Notes: generated by a model from the letters alone, not told the origin. 64,000 nucleotides of DNA from Streptomyces roseirectus (GCF_014489635.1 NZ_CP060828.1:9598001-9662000), one strand, 5' to 3'. Shown: positions 18,299 to 28,392, numbered from the stretch's first letter. Made by a program: numbers and translations.

Positions 18299-19777
18299 AT
18301 GGACACTTCGGTGCTCATCGTCGGCGCGGGACCCGCGGGGCTCATGCTGGCGGGCGAGTTACGCCTGGCGGGGATCGACGTCACCGTCCTGGAGACCCTG
18401 GTGCGGCGCAGCGGTGAGTCCCGGGGGATCGGCATGACGATCCGCACGGTGGAGGTCTTCGACCAGCGGGGCCTGCTGCCCCGGCTCAGCCGCCACCAGC
18501 CGGACGGGATCCAGTACGGGAACCAGGGCCACTTCGGCGGCATCGGCCTGGACCTCGGTGTCCTCGGCGCTTTCCACCAGGCCGCGAAGACCGTGCCCCA
18601 GTCCGTGACGGAGACGGCCCTGGAGGAGTGGGCCCGGTCCCTGGGGGCCGACATCCGCCGGGGCAGCGAGTTCCTGTCCCTGGAGGACGACGGGGCCGGC
18701 GTCACCGTACGGACCCGGGAGGCATCGGGCGAGCGGACCCTGCGCGCCCGCTACGTCGTGGGCTGCGACGGAGGACGCAGCCGGGTGCGCAAGGCCGGCG
18801 GATTCGACTTCCCGGGCACCCCCGCCACGACCGAACTCCTGCTGGCCGACCTGCGCGGCGTGGAGATCGAACCGCGCATGGTGGGGGAGCAGCTGTCCGG
18901 GGGCATGGTGATGGCGGCCAGGCTGCCCGACGGCGCGCACCGCGTCATCGTCGCCGAACGCGACGCGCGGCCCCAGCGACGGACCGGGCCGCCGGCCTTC
19001 GCGGAGGTGGCCGACGCCTGGAAGCGGCTCACCGGCATCGACATCTCGCACGCCGAACCGGTCTGGGTCAGCGCCTTCGGCGACGCCGCCCGCCTGGCCA
19101 CGGAGTACCGGCGCGGCCGGGTGCTGCTGGCCGGTGACGCCGCCCACGTCCATCTGCCCGCCGGCGGCCAGGGCATGAACACCGGCATTCAGGACGCCGT
19201 CAACCTGGGCTGGAAACTCGCCGCGGTGCTCCACGGCACGGCCCCCGCCGAACTGCTCGACACCTACCACGGCGAACGCCACGAGGTCGGCCGCTCCCTG
19301 CTGGCGAACACCAAGGCGCAGAGCCTGCTCATCCTGGGCGGAGCCGACGTCGGACCGCTGCGGGACGTGCTGGCGGAACTGATCCGCGACGACGACGTCA
19401 GCCGGCATCTGGCAGCCAGGGTGAGCGGACTGGACATCCGCTACGACGTCGGCACGGGCAGCCATCCGCTGCTGGGGATGCGCATGCCCCACCTGCGGCT
19501 GGACCGTGACGGACGCACGACGAGCAGCACCGAACTGCTGCGCGCCGGACGCGGTGTCCTGCTCGACCTGGAAGCGAACCCCCGACTGCGCGCACGGGCG
19601 CAGCCATGGGCGGACCGGATCGACATCGTCACCGCGCACCCCATACCGACGGACGACGTGCCGCACGGCACGGCGGCACTCCTCCTGCGCCCCGACGGAC
19701 ACGTCGCCTGGGCGGCACCCGGCAGCCACCACGACCTGCCCATGGCCCTCGGCCGCTGGTTCGGCACACCCCGCTGA
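18299..19777 (+). CDS. FAD-dependent aromatic polyketide monooxygenase (UrdE/PgaE type)
   Basis: A 492-residue NADPH-dependent flavin hydroxylase of the p-hydroxybenzoate hydroxylase fold. It has VLIVGAGPAGLMLAGEL (FAD loop), VGCDGGRSRVR (DG motif), RVLLAGDAAHVHLPAGGQGMN (GD motif) and the C-terminal thioredoxin-like domain. Its place first in the PKS row and its length match the enzymes that oxygenate the angucycline framework at C-12. An ATG also exists at 18287, but 18299 has GGAGAGG at proper spacing and starts right at the FAD loop. Codon 21 (18359-18361) is TTA, so bldA may limit it. Confidence 0.9.
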   Translation: MDTSVLIVGAGPAGLMLAGELRLAGIDVTVLETLVRRSGESRGIGMTIRTVEVFDQRGLLPRLSRHQPDGIQYGNQGHFGGIGLDLGVLGAFHQAAKTVPQSVTETALEEWARSLGADIRRGSEFLSLEDDGAGVTVRTREASGERTLRARYVVGCDGGRSRVRKAGGFDFPGTPATTELLLADLRGVEIEPRMVGEQLSGGMVMAARLPDGAHRVIVAERDARPQRRTGPPAFAEVADAWKRLTGIDISHAEPVWVSAFGDAARLATEYRRGRVLLAGDAAHVHLPAGGQGMNTGIQDAVNLGWKLAAVLHGTAPAELLDTYHGERHEVGRSLLANTKAQSLLILGGADVGPLRDVLAELIRDDDVSRHLAARVSGLDIRYDVGTGSHPLLGMRMPHLRLDRDGRTTSSTELLRAGRGVLLDLEANPRLRARAQPWADRIDIVTAHPIPTDDVPHGTAALLLRPDGHVAWAAPGSHHDLPMALGRWFGTPR

Positions 19778-19832
19778 CCACCGCGCATTCCCCACCCCCC
19801 TTGAGCAGGCACCAGGAATCGGAGAGGGAAAC

Positions 19833-20159
19833 ATGCACAGCACTCTGATAGTCGCCCGGATGGACCCCGTGTCCGCCGACGGCGTCGCCCGGCTCTTCGC
19901 GGACTTCGACCGCACCGACATGCCGCACCTCATGGGCACCCGGCGCCGGCAGCTCTTCTCGTACAAGGGCCTCTACTTCCACCTGCAGGACTTCGACACG
20001 CAGGACGGCGGCGAGCGCATCGAGAGGGCGAAGACCGACCCCCGGTTCGTCGGCATCAGCGAGGACCTGAAGCCCTTCATCGAGGCGTACGACCCCGCCA
20101 CCTGGCGCTCGCCCTCCGACGCCATGGCACGGCGCTTCTACGAGTGGAGCGCGCGATGA
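19833..20159 (+). CDS. polyketide cyclase (UrdF/JadI type)
   Basis: A 108-residue ferredoxin-like-fold polyketide cyclase of the TcmI/UrdF group, acting with the aromatase to close the later rings of the angucycline skeleton. It has the family length and segments such as [41 protein letters not shown] and the C-terminal [16 protein letters not shown] precedes ATG 19833. Its stop overlaps the KS-alpha start (ATGA), the usual coupling in this core. Confidence 0.88.
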   Translation: MHSTLIVARMDPVSADGVARLFADFDRTDMPHLMGTRRRQLFSYKGLYFHLQDFDTQDGGERIERAKTDPRFVGISEDLKPFIEAYDPATWRSPSDAMARRFYEWSAR

Positions 20160-21439
20160 GCGGCGTCCCGCCCCGCCGCCGGGTGGTCATCACCGGCATC
20201 GGTGTGACCGCCCCGGGCGGAGTGGGCACCAAGGACTTCTGGCACCTGCTGACCGACGGCCGTACCGCCACCCGCCGCATCTCCCTGTTCGACGCGTCGT
20301 CCTTCCGTTCCCAGGTGGCGGCCGAGATCGACTTCGATCCCGGGCTGCACGGACTGGGCCCGCAGGAGATCAGGCGGATGGACCGCGCGGCGCAACTGGC
20401 GGTGGTCACGGCCCGCGAGGCCGTCGCCGACAGCGGACTGGAGTTCACCGCCCTCGACCCGCACCGCACCGGCGTGACCATCGGCAGCGCCGTCGGGGCC
20501 ACGACGGGGCTCGACGAGGAGTACCGGACCGTCAGCGACGGCGGACGGCTCGACCTCGTCGACCACCGCTACGCGGTACCGCACCTCTACAACTACCTCG
20601 TCCCCAGCTCCTTCGCGGTCGAGGTGGCCTGGGCCGTGGGCGCCGAAGGACCGAGCACGGTCGTGTCGACCGGCTGCACCTCGGGCCTGGACGCGGTGGG
20701 ATACGCCACCGAACTGATCCGGGAGGGAACGGCCGACGTCATGGTCGCGGGCGCCACGGACGCACCGATCTCCCCGATCACCGTGGCCTGCTTCGACGCG
20801 ATCAAGGCGACCACCCCGCGCAACGACGACGCCGAACACGCCTCCCGGCCCTTCGACGCCAGCCGCAACGGGTTCGTCCTCGGCGAGGGCGCCGCCGTGT
20901 TCGTCCTGGAGGAACTGACGAACGCGCGCCGGCGCGGCGCGCACATCTACGCGGAGATCGCCGGGTACGCGACCCGCAGCAACGCGTTCCACATGACCGG
21001 TCTGCGTCCGGACGGCCGGGAGATGGCCGAGGCGATCCGGGTCGCCCTGGACGAGGCCCGCCTCGCACCGCAGGACATCGACTACATCAACGCGCACGGC
21101 TCGGGCACCAAGCAGAACGACCGGCACGAGACCGCCGCCTTCAAACGGAGCCTGGGCAGCCACGCCTACGACGTCCCGGTCAGCTCGATCAAGTCGATGG
21201 TCGGGCACTCCCTGGGCGCCATCGGGTCGATCGAGATCGCCGCGTCCGCGCTGGCCATCGAGCACGACGTCGTACCGCCCACGGCCAACCTGCACAACCG
21301 GGACCCCGAGTGCGACCTGGACTACGTTCCGCTCACCGCGCGCGAGCACACCACCGACGCCGTGCTCTCGGTGGGCAGCGGATTCGGCGGCTTCCAGAGC
21401 GCGATCGTGCTGACCGGCCCCGGAAGGAGTGACCGATGA
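20156..21439 (+). CDS. type II PKS ketosynthase alpha
   Basis: A 427-residue chain-extending ketosynthase of the minimal PKS. The catalytic triad is visible: Cys174 in STGCTSGLD, His314 in [11 protein letters not shown] and His351 in [12 protein letters not shown]. It pairs with the KS-beta encoded next and loads malonyl units from the ACP. ATG 20156 overlaps the cyclase stop; an in-frame ATG exists 12 bases upstream, but the family begins RRVVITGIG soon after 20156. Translation of KS-beta is coupled through ATGA at 21436. Confidence 0.95.
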   Translation: MSGVPPRRRVVITGIGVTAPGGVGTKDFWHLLTDGRTATRRISLFDASSFRSQVAAEIDFDPGLHGLGPQEIRRMDRAAQLAVVTAREAVADSGLEFTALDPHRTGVTIGSAVGATTGLDEEYRTVSDGGRLDLVDHRYAVPHLYNYLVPSSFAVEVAWAVGAEGPSTVVSTGCTSGLDAVGYATELIREGTADVMVAGATDAPISPITVACFDAIKATTPRNDDAEHASRPFDASRNGFVLGEGAAVFVLEELTNARRRGAHIYAEIAGYATRSNAFHMTGLRPDGREMAEAIRVALDEARLAPQDIDYINAHGSGTKQNDRHETAAFKRSLGSHAYDVPVSSIKSMVGHSLGAIGSIEIAASALAIEHDVVPPTANLHNRDPECDLDYVPLTAREHTTDAVLSVGSGFGGFQSAIVLTGPGRSDR

Positions 21440-22677
21440 CGACCGGGACGCCGGCGGGGGAGCGGACCACGGTGGTGGTGACCGGCCTCGGTGTCGCCGC
21501 CCCCAACGGCCTGGGCCTGGACCGGTACTGGTCGGCGACGCTGAGTGGGGACAGCGGGATCGGCCCGCTGGAGAGGTTCGCCGCCGCGAGCTACCCCGCC
21601 CGGCTGGCCGGTGAGATCAAAGGCTTCAAGGCCGAGGAACAACTGCCCGGCAGACTGCTCGCGCAGACCGACCGGATGACGCGGCTCGCGCTCGTGAGCG
21701 CGGACTGGGCCCTCGCCGACGCCGGTGTGACACCCGAGGAGACGGCCGACTACGCGATGGGGGTCATCACCGCCAGCCACTCGGGCGGATTCGAGTTCGG
21801 CCAGCGAGAACTCCAGGCGCTGTGGAGCAAGGGCGGCAAATACGTGAGCGCGTATCAGTCGTTCGCCTGGTTCTACGCCGTCAACAGCGGCCAGATCTCG
21901 ATCCGGCACGGTATGCGCGGCCCCAGCGGAGTCGTGGTCAGCGACCAGGCGGGCGGCCTGGACGCGGTGGCCCAGGCCCGCCGGCAGATCCGCAAAGGGA
22001 CCCCGCTGGTCATGTCCGGCGCCGTCGACGCCTCGCTCTGCTCCTGGGGCTGGGTGGCCCAGCTCGCCGGCGGGGGACTGAGCACCAGCGACGAACCCGA
22101 GCGCGCCTACCTGCCGTTCGACGCGGACGCACGCGGTTACGTGCCCGGCGAAGGAGGCGCCCTGCTCGTGCTGGAGAGCGCCGGACACGCCCGTGAGCGC
22201 GGTGCCGGACAGATCTACGGCGAGATCGCGGGCTACGCCGCCACCTTCGACCCGGCACCGCACAGCGGACGCGAACCAGGACTGCGCCGGGCCGTCGAAC
22301 TGGCTCTCGCCGACGCGGACACCGAACCGGACGCCATCGACGTCGTCTTCGCCGACGCCGCCGGGCTGCCGGAGCCGGACCGGCTGGAGGCCGAGGCGAT
22401 CAGCAAGGTCTTCGGACCACGCCGGGTGCCGGTCACCGCGCCCAAGACGATGACCGGCCGGCTCTACTCCGGCGCCGCCCCACTGGACCTGGCGACCGCC
22501 TGCCTCGCGATCCGCGACGGGGTGATCCCGCCGACGGTGAACATCTCCCCCGCGGACGAGTACGAACTCGACGTCGTCACCCGGGCCCGCCGCCGGCCGG
22601 TGCGCTCCGCCCTCGTGCTGGCCCGCGGCCACGGCGGATTCAACTCCGCGATGGTCGTACGGGCCGTACCCGCCTGA
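21436..22677 (+). CDS. type II PKS ketosynthase beta / chain length factor
   Basis: A 413-residue partner of KS-alpha that sets chain length and primes by malonyl decarboxylation. The active-site cysteine is replaced by Gln171 ([12 protein letters not shown]), the hallmark of chain length factors. GGAAGGAG precedes the ATG, which overlaps the KS-alpha stop. In angucycline systems the partner complex makes a decaketide; that chain length is inferred here from the cluster type. Confidence 0.95.
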   Translation: MTTGTPAGERTTVVVTGLGVAAPNGLGLDRYWSATLSGDSGIGPLERFAAASYPARLAGEIKGFKAEEQLPGRLLAQTDRMTRLALVSADWALADAGVTPEETADYAMGVITASHSGGFEFGQRELQALWSKGGKYVSAYQSFAWFYAVNSGQISIRHGMRGPSGVVVSDQAGGLDAVAQARRQIRKGTPLVMSGAVDASLCSWGWVAQLAGGGLSTSDEPERAYLPFDADARGYVPGEGGALLVLESAGHARERGAGQIYGEIAGYAATFDPAPHSGREPGLRRAVELALADADTEPDAIDVVFADAAGLPEPDRLEAEAISKVFGPRRVPVTAPKTMTGRLYSGAAPLDLATACLAIRDGVIPPTVNISPADEYELDVVTRARRRPVRSALVLARGHGGFNSAMVVRAVPA

Positions 22678-22773
22678 CCCCGGGCCACCGCGCGAACCGG
22701 CCCGGCGACCACCGCCGACGCCCCAGAACACCCCCTGACCGGCATCCGGTCCGACCCGGAAAGGAACACCGCC

Positions 22774-23040
22774 ATGCCCGCCGACTTCACCCCCGACGAC
22801 CTCAAACGCATCCTGCGCGAGGGCGCCGGCACGGACGACGCCGTCGACCTCGACACCGACATCCTCGACACCGCGTTCACCGCCCTGGGCTACGAGTCCC
22901 TGGCGATGCTGGAGACCTTCGGCCGCATCGAACGGGAATACGGCATCGACCTCGCCGAGGACACCCTGACCGACGACCTGACCCCGCGCCGGCTGATCGC
23001 GGTCATCACCGGACAGCTGTCGGGCACCCCGGCTGCCTGA
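22774..23040 (+). CDS. acyl carrier protein
   Basis: An 88-residue carrier for the growing poly-beta-ketone chain. The phosphopantetheine attachment Ser42 lies in GYESLAMLE, where most family members have GYDSLALLE, a conservative change. Four-helix pattern and family length fit. GGAAAGGA precedes ATG 22774. It sits 96 bases after KS-beta, completing the minimal PKS. Confidence 0.95.
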   Translation: MPADFTPDDLKRILREGAGTDDAVDLDTDILDTAFTALGYESLAMLETFGRIEREYGIDLAEDTLTDDLTPRRLIAVITGQLSGTPAA

Positions 23041-23089
23041 GCCCGCGCGCCGAGGCCGCCCCCGATCCGACCTCCCCCAGGAGACACAC

Positions 23090-23875
23090 ATGACACACCA
23101 GGATGCCAAGGTCGCCCTCGTCACCGGCGCGACCAGCGGTATCGGCCTCGCCTCGGCCCGGACACTGGCCGGCGCGGGGCACCGGGTCTACCTCTGCGCC
23201 CGCACCGAGGACAGCGTGCACAGCACCGTCAAGGAACTGCGCGACGAGGGTTTCGACGTGGACGGCACCACCTGCGACGTGCGGTCCGTGGACGACGTCC
23301 AGCGGTTCGTGCAGGCGGCCGTCGAGCGCTACGGGACGGTCGACGTCCTGGTCAACAACGCCGGCCGCAGCGGCGGCGGGACCACCGCCGACATCGGCGA
23401 CGAGCTGTGGCTCGACGTGATCGACACCAACCTCAACAGCGTCTTCAGGATGACCCGCGAGGTACTGACCACCGGCGGCATGCGGTCCAAGAACCGGGGC
23501 CGGATCATCAACATCGCCTCCACCGCCGGCAAACAGGGAGTGGTGCTCGGCGCCCCCTACTCGGCCTCGAAGCACGGCGTCGTCGGCTTCACGAAAGCCC
23601 TCGGCAACGAACTGGCCCCCACGGGCATCACGGTGAACGCCGTGTGCCCCGGCTACGTCGAGACCCCCATGGCCCAGCGCGTCCGCCAGGGCTACGCGGC
23701 CGCCTACGACACCAGCGAGCAGGCCATCCTCGACAGGTTCCAGGCCAAGATCCCGCTGGGCCGCTACTCCACGCCCGAGGAGGTCGCCGGCCTCGTCGGC
23801 TACCTCGCCTCCGACACCGCAGCGTCCATCACCTCGCAGGCGCTGAACGTCTGCGGCGGCCTCGGCAACTTCTGA
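23090..23875 (+). CDS. polyketide C-9 ketoreductase
   Basis: A 261-residue SDR that reduces the C-9 ketone of the nascent chain, as in actinorhodin and angucycline pathways. It has VTGATSGIGLA (NADPH loop), NNAGRSGGG, the catalytic Ser in NIASTAG, and Y157xxxK161 in PYSASKHG. The PGYVETPMAQRV segment is typical of type II PKS ketoreductases. CAGGAG precedes ATG 23090. It lies between ACP and aromatase. Confidence 0.94.
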   Translation: MTHQDAKVALVTGATSGIGLASARTLAGAGHRVYLCARTEDSVHSTVKELRDEGFDVDGTTCDVRSVDDVQRFVQAAVERYGTVDVLVNNAGRSGGGTTADIGDELWLDVIDTNLNSVFRMTREVLTTGGMRSKNRGRIINIASTAGKQGVVLGAPYSASKHGVVGFTKALGNELAPTGITVNAVCPGYVETPMAQRVRQGYAAAYDTSEQAILDRFQAKIPLGRYSTPEEVAGLVGYLASDTAASITSQALNVCGGLGNF

Positions 23876-23893
23876 CCCCGAAGGAGGACCGTC

Positions 23894-24844
23894 ATGGATC
23901 AGCAGACCACACGCAGGGTCGAACACGAGATCGTCGTCGAAGCCCCGGCCCAGGACGTCTACCGGCTGCTCGCGGAGGTCGAGAACTGGCCCCGCATCTT
24001 CCCGCCGTCGGTGTACGTCGACTATCTGGAGCGCAACGGGAACGAGGAACGCATCCGCATCTGGGCCACCGCCAACGGCGAGGCCAAGAACTGGTCGTCG
24101 CGCCGCACACTCGACCCCGAGGCCCGGCGGATCGAGTTCCGCCAGGAGGTCTCCGCGCCGCCCGTCGCCGACATGGGCGGCACCTGGATCATGGAACCCG
24201 CCGGGCCGGCCACCACCCGGCTGCGCCTGCTGCACGACTACCGGGCCATCGGGGACGACCCCGCCGAGCTCGCCTGGATCGACGAGGCCGTCGACCGCAA
24301 CAGCCGCTCCGAACTCGCGTCGCTCAAGGCCAGCATGGAACAGGCGACCGGGGCGGCCGAGCTGACCGTGTCCTTCGAGGACAGCGTCCGTATCGACGGC
24401 GCCGCCAAGGACGTCTACGACTTCCTCAACGAGGCCGACCTGTGGGTCGAACGGCTCCCGCACGTCGCCGCCGTCCGGTTCTCCGAGGACACCCCCGGAC
24501 TGCAGGTGCTGCGCATGGACACGCTCACCAAGGACGGCACCACCCACACCACCGAGTCGGTGCGGGTCTGCTTCCCCCACCGCAGGATCGCCTACAAGCA
24601 GACCACCCTGCCCCCGCTGATGACCCTGCACACCGGCTACTGGCAACTGGAGGAGGACACCGCCGGGGTCACCACCGCGACCTCGCAGCACACCGTCGTC
24701 CTCAACGGCGCGAACATCCAGAAAGTGCTCGGCCCCGAGGCCGACGTCGCGGCGGCGCGCACCTTCGTCCGGGACGCGCTGGGACACAACAGCAGAGCGA
24801 CGCTCGGACACGCCAAGAAGTACGCGGAAGCGCGGAGCGCCTGA
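23894..24844 (+). CDS. didomain aromatase/cyclase
   Basis: A 316-residue enzyme with two START/Bet v 1-like domains (about residues 1-155 and 156-316; the second starts at ELTVSFEDSVRIDGAAKDVYDF). Didomain forms act on reduced chains and set the first ring (C7-C12), fitting the adjacent ketoreductase. GAAGGAGG precedes ATG 23894. The next gene starts 3 bases after its stop. Confidence 0.93.
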   Translation: MDQQTTRRVEHEIVVEAPAQDVYRLLAEVENWPRIFPPSVYVDYLERNGNEERIRIWATANGEAKNWSSRRTLDPEARRIEFRQEVSAPPVADMGGTWIMEPAGPATTRLRLLHDYRAIGDDPAELAWIDEAVDRNSRSELASLKASMEQATGAAELTVSFEDSVRIDGAAKDVYDFLNEADLWVERLPHVAAVRFSEDTPGLQVLRMDTLTKDGTTHTTESVRVCFPHRRIAYKQTTLPPLMTLHTGYWQLEEDTAGVTTATSQHTVVLNGANIQKVLGPEADVAAARTFVRDALGHNSRATLGHAKKYAEARSA

Positions 24845-24847
24845 GCC

Positions 24848-26845
24848 ATGGCGGACGCGCCGCAGACCGGGACCCCGGACACCGACGTCGTGGTCGTCGG
24901 CGCCGGGCCGGCGGGCCTGATGCTGGCGGGCGAACTGCGCCGCGGCGGCGCCCGGGTGATCGTGCTGGAACAACTGGCCGAGCCGACCACGGAGTCCCGG
25001 GCCTCCACCCTGCACGCCAGAACCATGGAGATCCTCGCCGAGCGCGGGCTGCTCGAACGACTGGGACCGCTGCCCGGCGGCCCCGGTCACTTCGGCGGCC
25101 TGCCGCTCGACCTCACCGCCGCCGACCCCGGACACCCCTACGCCGGCCAGTGGAAGTGCCCGCAGACCCGCATCGAGGCCGTGCTCCAGGAATGGGCCGG
25201 CGCACTGGGCGCCGACGTCCGACGCGGCCGCGCGGTCACCGGCCTGCTCCAGCACCCGGACCGGGTGGACGTGGTGGCCGCCGGACCCGGCGGCCGTCCC
25301 GAGCGGCTGTCGGCGGCGTACCTGGTCGGCTGCGACGGGGAACGGAGCACGGTACGCCAACTGGCCGGCTTCGACTTCCCCGGCCGGCCGGCCACCCGGG
25401 AGATGCTGCGCGCCGACATCACCGGTGTCCGCATCCCCGACCGGCGCTTCGAACGGCACCCGGCCGGCCTGGCCACCGCCTTCCGCTGGCCCGACGGGAC
25501 CACCCGGGTGATGGTGCACCGCTACGGACGGACACCGCGCTCACGCACCCGCCGCCCCGAGTTCGCCGAGATCGCCGCGGCGTGGGCCGAGGTGACCGGC
25601 GAGGACATCAGCGGCGCCACCGCGCTGTGGCGCGGCGTGTTCGACGACACCCTGCGCCAGGCCGCCCGCTATCGCCTGCACCGGGTGTTCCTCGCGGGCG
25701 ACGCGGCACACGTCCAGATGCCGGTCGGCGGACAGGCCCTCAACCTCGGGCTGCAGGACTCCGCCTCCCTCGGCCCACGCCTGGCCGCCCGGATCACCGG
25801 GGCGGCCGGGGAACCGGTGCTGGACGGCTACCACGAGGAACGCCACCCCGCCGGCCGACGAGCCCTGACCGGCATCCAGGCCCAGGCGCGGCTGCTGCTG
25901 GGCGGGCCCGAGGTCGAGGGCCTGCGCTCGCTCTTCGGCGAACTCCTGCGCCTCGACACCGTACGCACCCACCTGGCCCGCGGAATCAGCGGCCTCGGCG
26001 CGCCACCCCCCGCCACCACCCCTTCCCCGCCCGCGGCAGCCCTGACGACACGAGACACGACACGAGAGAGGTCCGACATGACACGGCTCACCGGCAAGAC
26101 GGCACTGGTCACCGGATCCAGCCGGGGCATCGGCAAGGCCACCGCGCTGCGCCTGGCACGCGAAGGCGCGCTGGTCGCCGTGCACTACGCGGCGAACCAG
26201 GACGCGGCCGACGAGACGGTCGCCCTGATCCAGAAGGAGGGCGGACGGGCCTTCCCCGTCCGCGCACCGCTCGGAGTCCCCGGCGACGTGCACGAACTGT
26301 TCCTCGGCCTGGAGGCCGGGCTGAAGGAGCACACCGACGGCACGGTGCTGGACATCCTCGTGAACAACGCGGGGGCGACGTCCGCGACCGGCAACGCCCC
26401 GGAGGACGTCACCCCCGAAGACTTCGACCACTACGTCGCCGTCAACGCCAAGGCGCCCTTCTTCATCGTGCAGCGGGCCCTCACCCTGCTGCCGGACGGC
26501 GGCCGGATCATCAACATCTCCTCCGGACTCACCCGGTTCGCCAACCCCGAGCAGATGGCCTACGCGATGACCAAGGGAGCCCTGGAACAGCTGACCCTGC
26601 ACCTCGCACGCCACCTGGCCCCGCGCCGGATCACCGTCAACACCGTGGCACCCGGCATCACGGACAACGGCGGCCCCGTCTTCGACATCCCGGAGGCCGT
26701 GGAGCAGATGGCACAGCTGTCCGCCTTCAAACGGGTCGGCGAGGCCGGCGACGTCGCCGACGTCATCACCTTCCTGGCCACCGACGAAGCACGGTGGATC
26801 ACCGGCGCCTTCATCGACGCGACCGGCGGGACGCTGCTCGGATGA
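24848..26845 (+). CDS. oxygenase-reductase fusion (UrdM/PgaM type)
   Basis: A 665-residue two-domain protein. Residues 1-400 are an FAD monooxygenase-like domain (VVVVGAGPAGLMLAGEL, VGCDGERSTVR, FLAGDAAHVQMPVGGQ) lacking the C-terminal thioredoxin-like domain of the E-type enzyme. Residues 411-665 are an SDR (VTGSSRGIGKA, NISSG, YAMTKG). In related clusters the fusion performs late oxidation/dehydration and C-6 ketoreduction of the angucycline, and the reductase is also made separately from an internal start. Here an internal ATG with a strong ribosome site exists at 26078. It is coupled to the next gene by ATGA at 26842. Confidence 0.92.
   Translation: MADAPQTGTPDTDVVVVGAGPAGLMLAGELRRGGARVIVLEQLAEPTTESRASTLHARTMEILAERGLLERLGPLPGGPGHFGGLPLDLTAADPGHPYAGQWKCPQTRIEAVLQEWAGALGADVRRGRAVTGLLQHPDRVDVVAAGPGGRPERLSAAYLVGCDGERSTVRQLAGFDFPGRPATREMLRADITGVRIPDRRFERHPAGLATAFRWPDGTTRVMVHRYGRTPRSRTRRPEFAEIAAAWAEVTGEDISGATALWRGVFDDTLRQAARYRLHRVFLAGDAAHVQMPVGGQALNLGLQDSASLGPRLAARITGAAGEPVLDGYHEERHPAGRRALTGIQAQARLLLGGPEVEGLRSLFGELLRLDTVRTHLARGISGLGAPPPATTPSPPAAALTTRDTTRERSDMTRLTGKTALVTGSSRGIGKATALRLAREGALVAVHYAANQDAADETVALIQKEGGRAFPVRAPLGVPGDVHELFLGLEAGLKEHTDGTVLDILVNNAGATSATGNAPEDVTPEDFDHYVAVNAKAPFFIVQRALTLLPDGGRIINISSGLTRFANPEQMAYAMTKGALEQLTLHLARHLAPRRITVNTVAPGITDNGGPVFDIPEAVEQMAQLSAFKRVGEAGDVADVITFLATDEARWITGAFIDATGGTLLG
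26064..26080 (+). promoter_or_regulatory. internal ribosome site and start inside the oxygenase-reductase gene
   Basis: GAGAGAGG at 26064-26071 lies 6 bases before an in-frame ATG at 26078 (codon 411). The ATG opens exactly at the SDR domain (MTRLTGKTALVTG), giving a 255-residue stand-alone reductase ending at 26845. Such an internal start is established for the PgaM family; here it is read from sequence only. Confidence 0.75.
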
Positions 26846-28392
26846 GCGCCGCGGACACCCTGAACGAACTCGAGAAGCTGAAGGAACAGGCCCGCGGCGG
26901 ACCGGATCCGCAGGCCACCGAACGGCAGCACGCGAAGGGAAAACTCACCGCCCGGGAACGGATCGAACTCCTCCTGGACAAGGACAGTTTCACCGAGCTG
27001 GAACCGCTGCGCCGCCACCGCGCCACCGGCTTCGGCCTGGAGGACCGACGGCCCTACACCGACGGCGTGGTCGCGGGCTGGGGCGAGGTCGAGGGACGGA
27101 CCGTCTTCGTCTACGCCCACGACTTCCGGATCTTCGGAGGCGCGCTCGGCGAGGCACACGCACAGAAGATCCACAAGGTCATGGACCTGGCCGTCGCCGC
27201 CGGCGCCCCGCTCGTCTCGCTCAACGACGGCGCGGGCGCACGGATCCAGGAAGGCGTGTCCGCACTCGCCGGCTACGGCGGGATCTTCGCCCGCAACACC
27301 CGGGCATCCGGCGTGATCCCGCAGATCAGCGTCATGCTGGGGCCGTGCGCCGGCGGCGCCGCCTACTCACCGGCGCTCACCGACTTCGTCTTCGCGGTAC
27401 GCGGCATCTCCCAGATGTTCATCACCGGCCCCGACGTGGTCCGGTCGGTCACCGGCGAACAGGTCTCCCACGACGGGCTGGGCGGAGCCGACGTCCACGG
27501 CCGGCACTCGGGTGTGGCCCACTTCGTCCACGACGACGAGGAGACCTGCCTGGCCGAGGTCCGCTACCTCCTCTCCCTGCTGCCCTCCAACAACCGTGAA
27601 CTGCCGCCCCGCACCCAGAGCGACGACCCGCCGGACCGGGAGAGCGAGACCCTGCTCGCACTGGTGCCGCACGAGGGCAACCGCGCGTACGACATCCGCA
27701 CGGTGATCGAGGAACTCGTCGACGACGGCGACTACATGGAGGTCCACGCCGCCTGGGCCGCCAACCTCGTCTGCGCCCTGGCCCGGCTCGGCGGCCAGGT
27801 GGTCGGGATCGTCGCCAACCAGCCCGCGGTCATGGCCGGCGTGCTGGACATCGACGCGAGTGAAAAGGGCGCACGGTTCGTCCAGTTCTGCGACGCCTTC
27901 AACATCCCCCTGCTCACCCTCGTCGACGTCCCCGGTTTCCTGCCGGGGGTCGGGCAGGAGCACGACGGGATCATCCGGCGTGGCGCGAAACTCCTGTACG
28001 CCTACTGCAACGCCACCGTCCCGCGCGTCTCCCTGATCCTGCGCAAGGCGTACGGCGGCGCCTACATCGTGATGGACTCCCGCTCGATCGGCGCGGACGT
28101 CGCGCTGGCCTGGCCCACGAACGAGATCGCGGTCATGGGAGCGGAGGCCGCCGCGGGCGTCGTCTTCCGCCGCGAGATCGCCGCCGCGCCGGATCCCGAG
28201 CACACGCGTCGGCAGAAGATCGCGCAGTACCGGGAGGCGCTGATGCACCCCTACCACGCGGCGGAACGCGGCCTCGTCGACGACGTCATCGACCCCCGCC
28301 GAACGCGCCCCGTACTCGTGCGCGTGCTGTCGATGCTGCACACCAAGGACGCGGACCTGCCGCGCCGCAAGCACGGCAACCCGCCCCAGTGA
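26842..28392 (+). CDS. acyl-CoA carboxylase beta subunit (carboxyltransferase)
   Basis: A 516-residue crotonase-fold carboxyltransferase that moves CO2 from biotin to acyl-CoA. Both halves are present (N-half with DGAGARIQEGVSALAGYG; C-half with ANQPAVMAGVLDIDASEKGARFVQ trimmed here to its key parts, GFLPGVGQEHDGIIRRGAK and KAYGGAYIVM). It should assemble with the alpha subunit at 16506-18281. Homologues in angucycline clusters have also been proposed to decarboxylate the polyketide. The ATG overlaps the preceding stop, so it is made together with the tailoring fusion. Confidence 0.92.
   Translation: MSAADTLNELEKLKEQARGGPDPQATERQHAKGKLTARERIELLLDKDSFTELEPLRRHRATGFGLEDRRPYTDGVVAGWGEVEGRTVFVYAHDFRIFGGALGEAHAQKIHKVMDLAVAAGAPLVSLNDGAGARIQEGVSALAGYGGIFARNTRASGVIPQISVMLGPCAGGAAYSPALTDFVFAVRGISQMFITGPDVVRSVTGEQVSHDGLGGADVHGRHSGVAHFVHDDEETCLAEVRYLLSLLPSNNRELPPRTQSDDPPDRESETLLALVPHEGNRAYDIRTVIEELVDDGDYMEVHAAWAANLVCALARLGGQVVGIVANQPAVMAGVLDIDASEKGARFVQFCDAFNIPLLTLVDVPGFLPGVGQEHDGIIRRGAKLLYAYCNATVPRVSLILRKAYGGAYIVMDSRSIGADVALAWPTNEIAVMGAEAAAGVVFRREIAAAPDPEHTRRQKIAQYREALMHPYHAAERGLVDDVIDPRRTRPVLVRVLSMLHTKDADLPRRKHGNPPQ

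Noticed and set aside
23407..28392. A 4.9-kb open frame that looks like a giant protein
   Set aside because: Only its last third (from 26842) is the carboxyltransferase. The rest is a GC-rich out-of-frame reading of the ketoreductase, aromatase and fusion genes, with arginine/proline-rich nonsense sequence.
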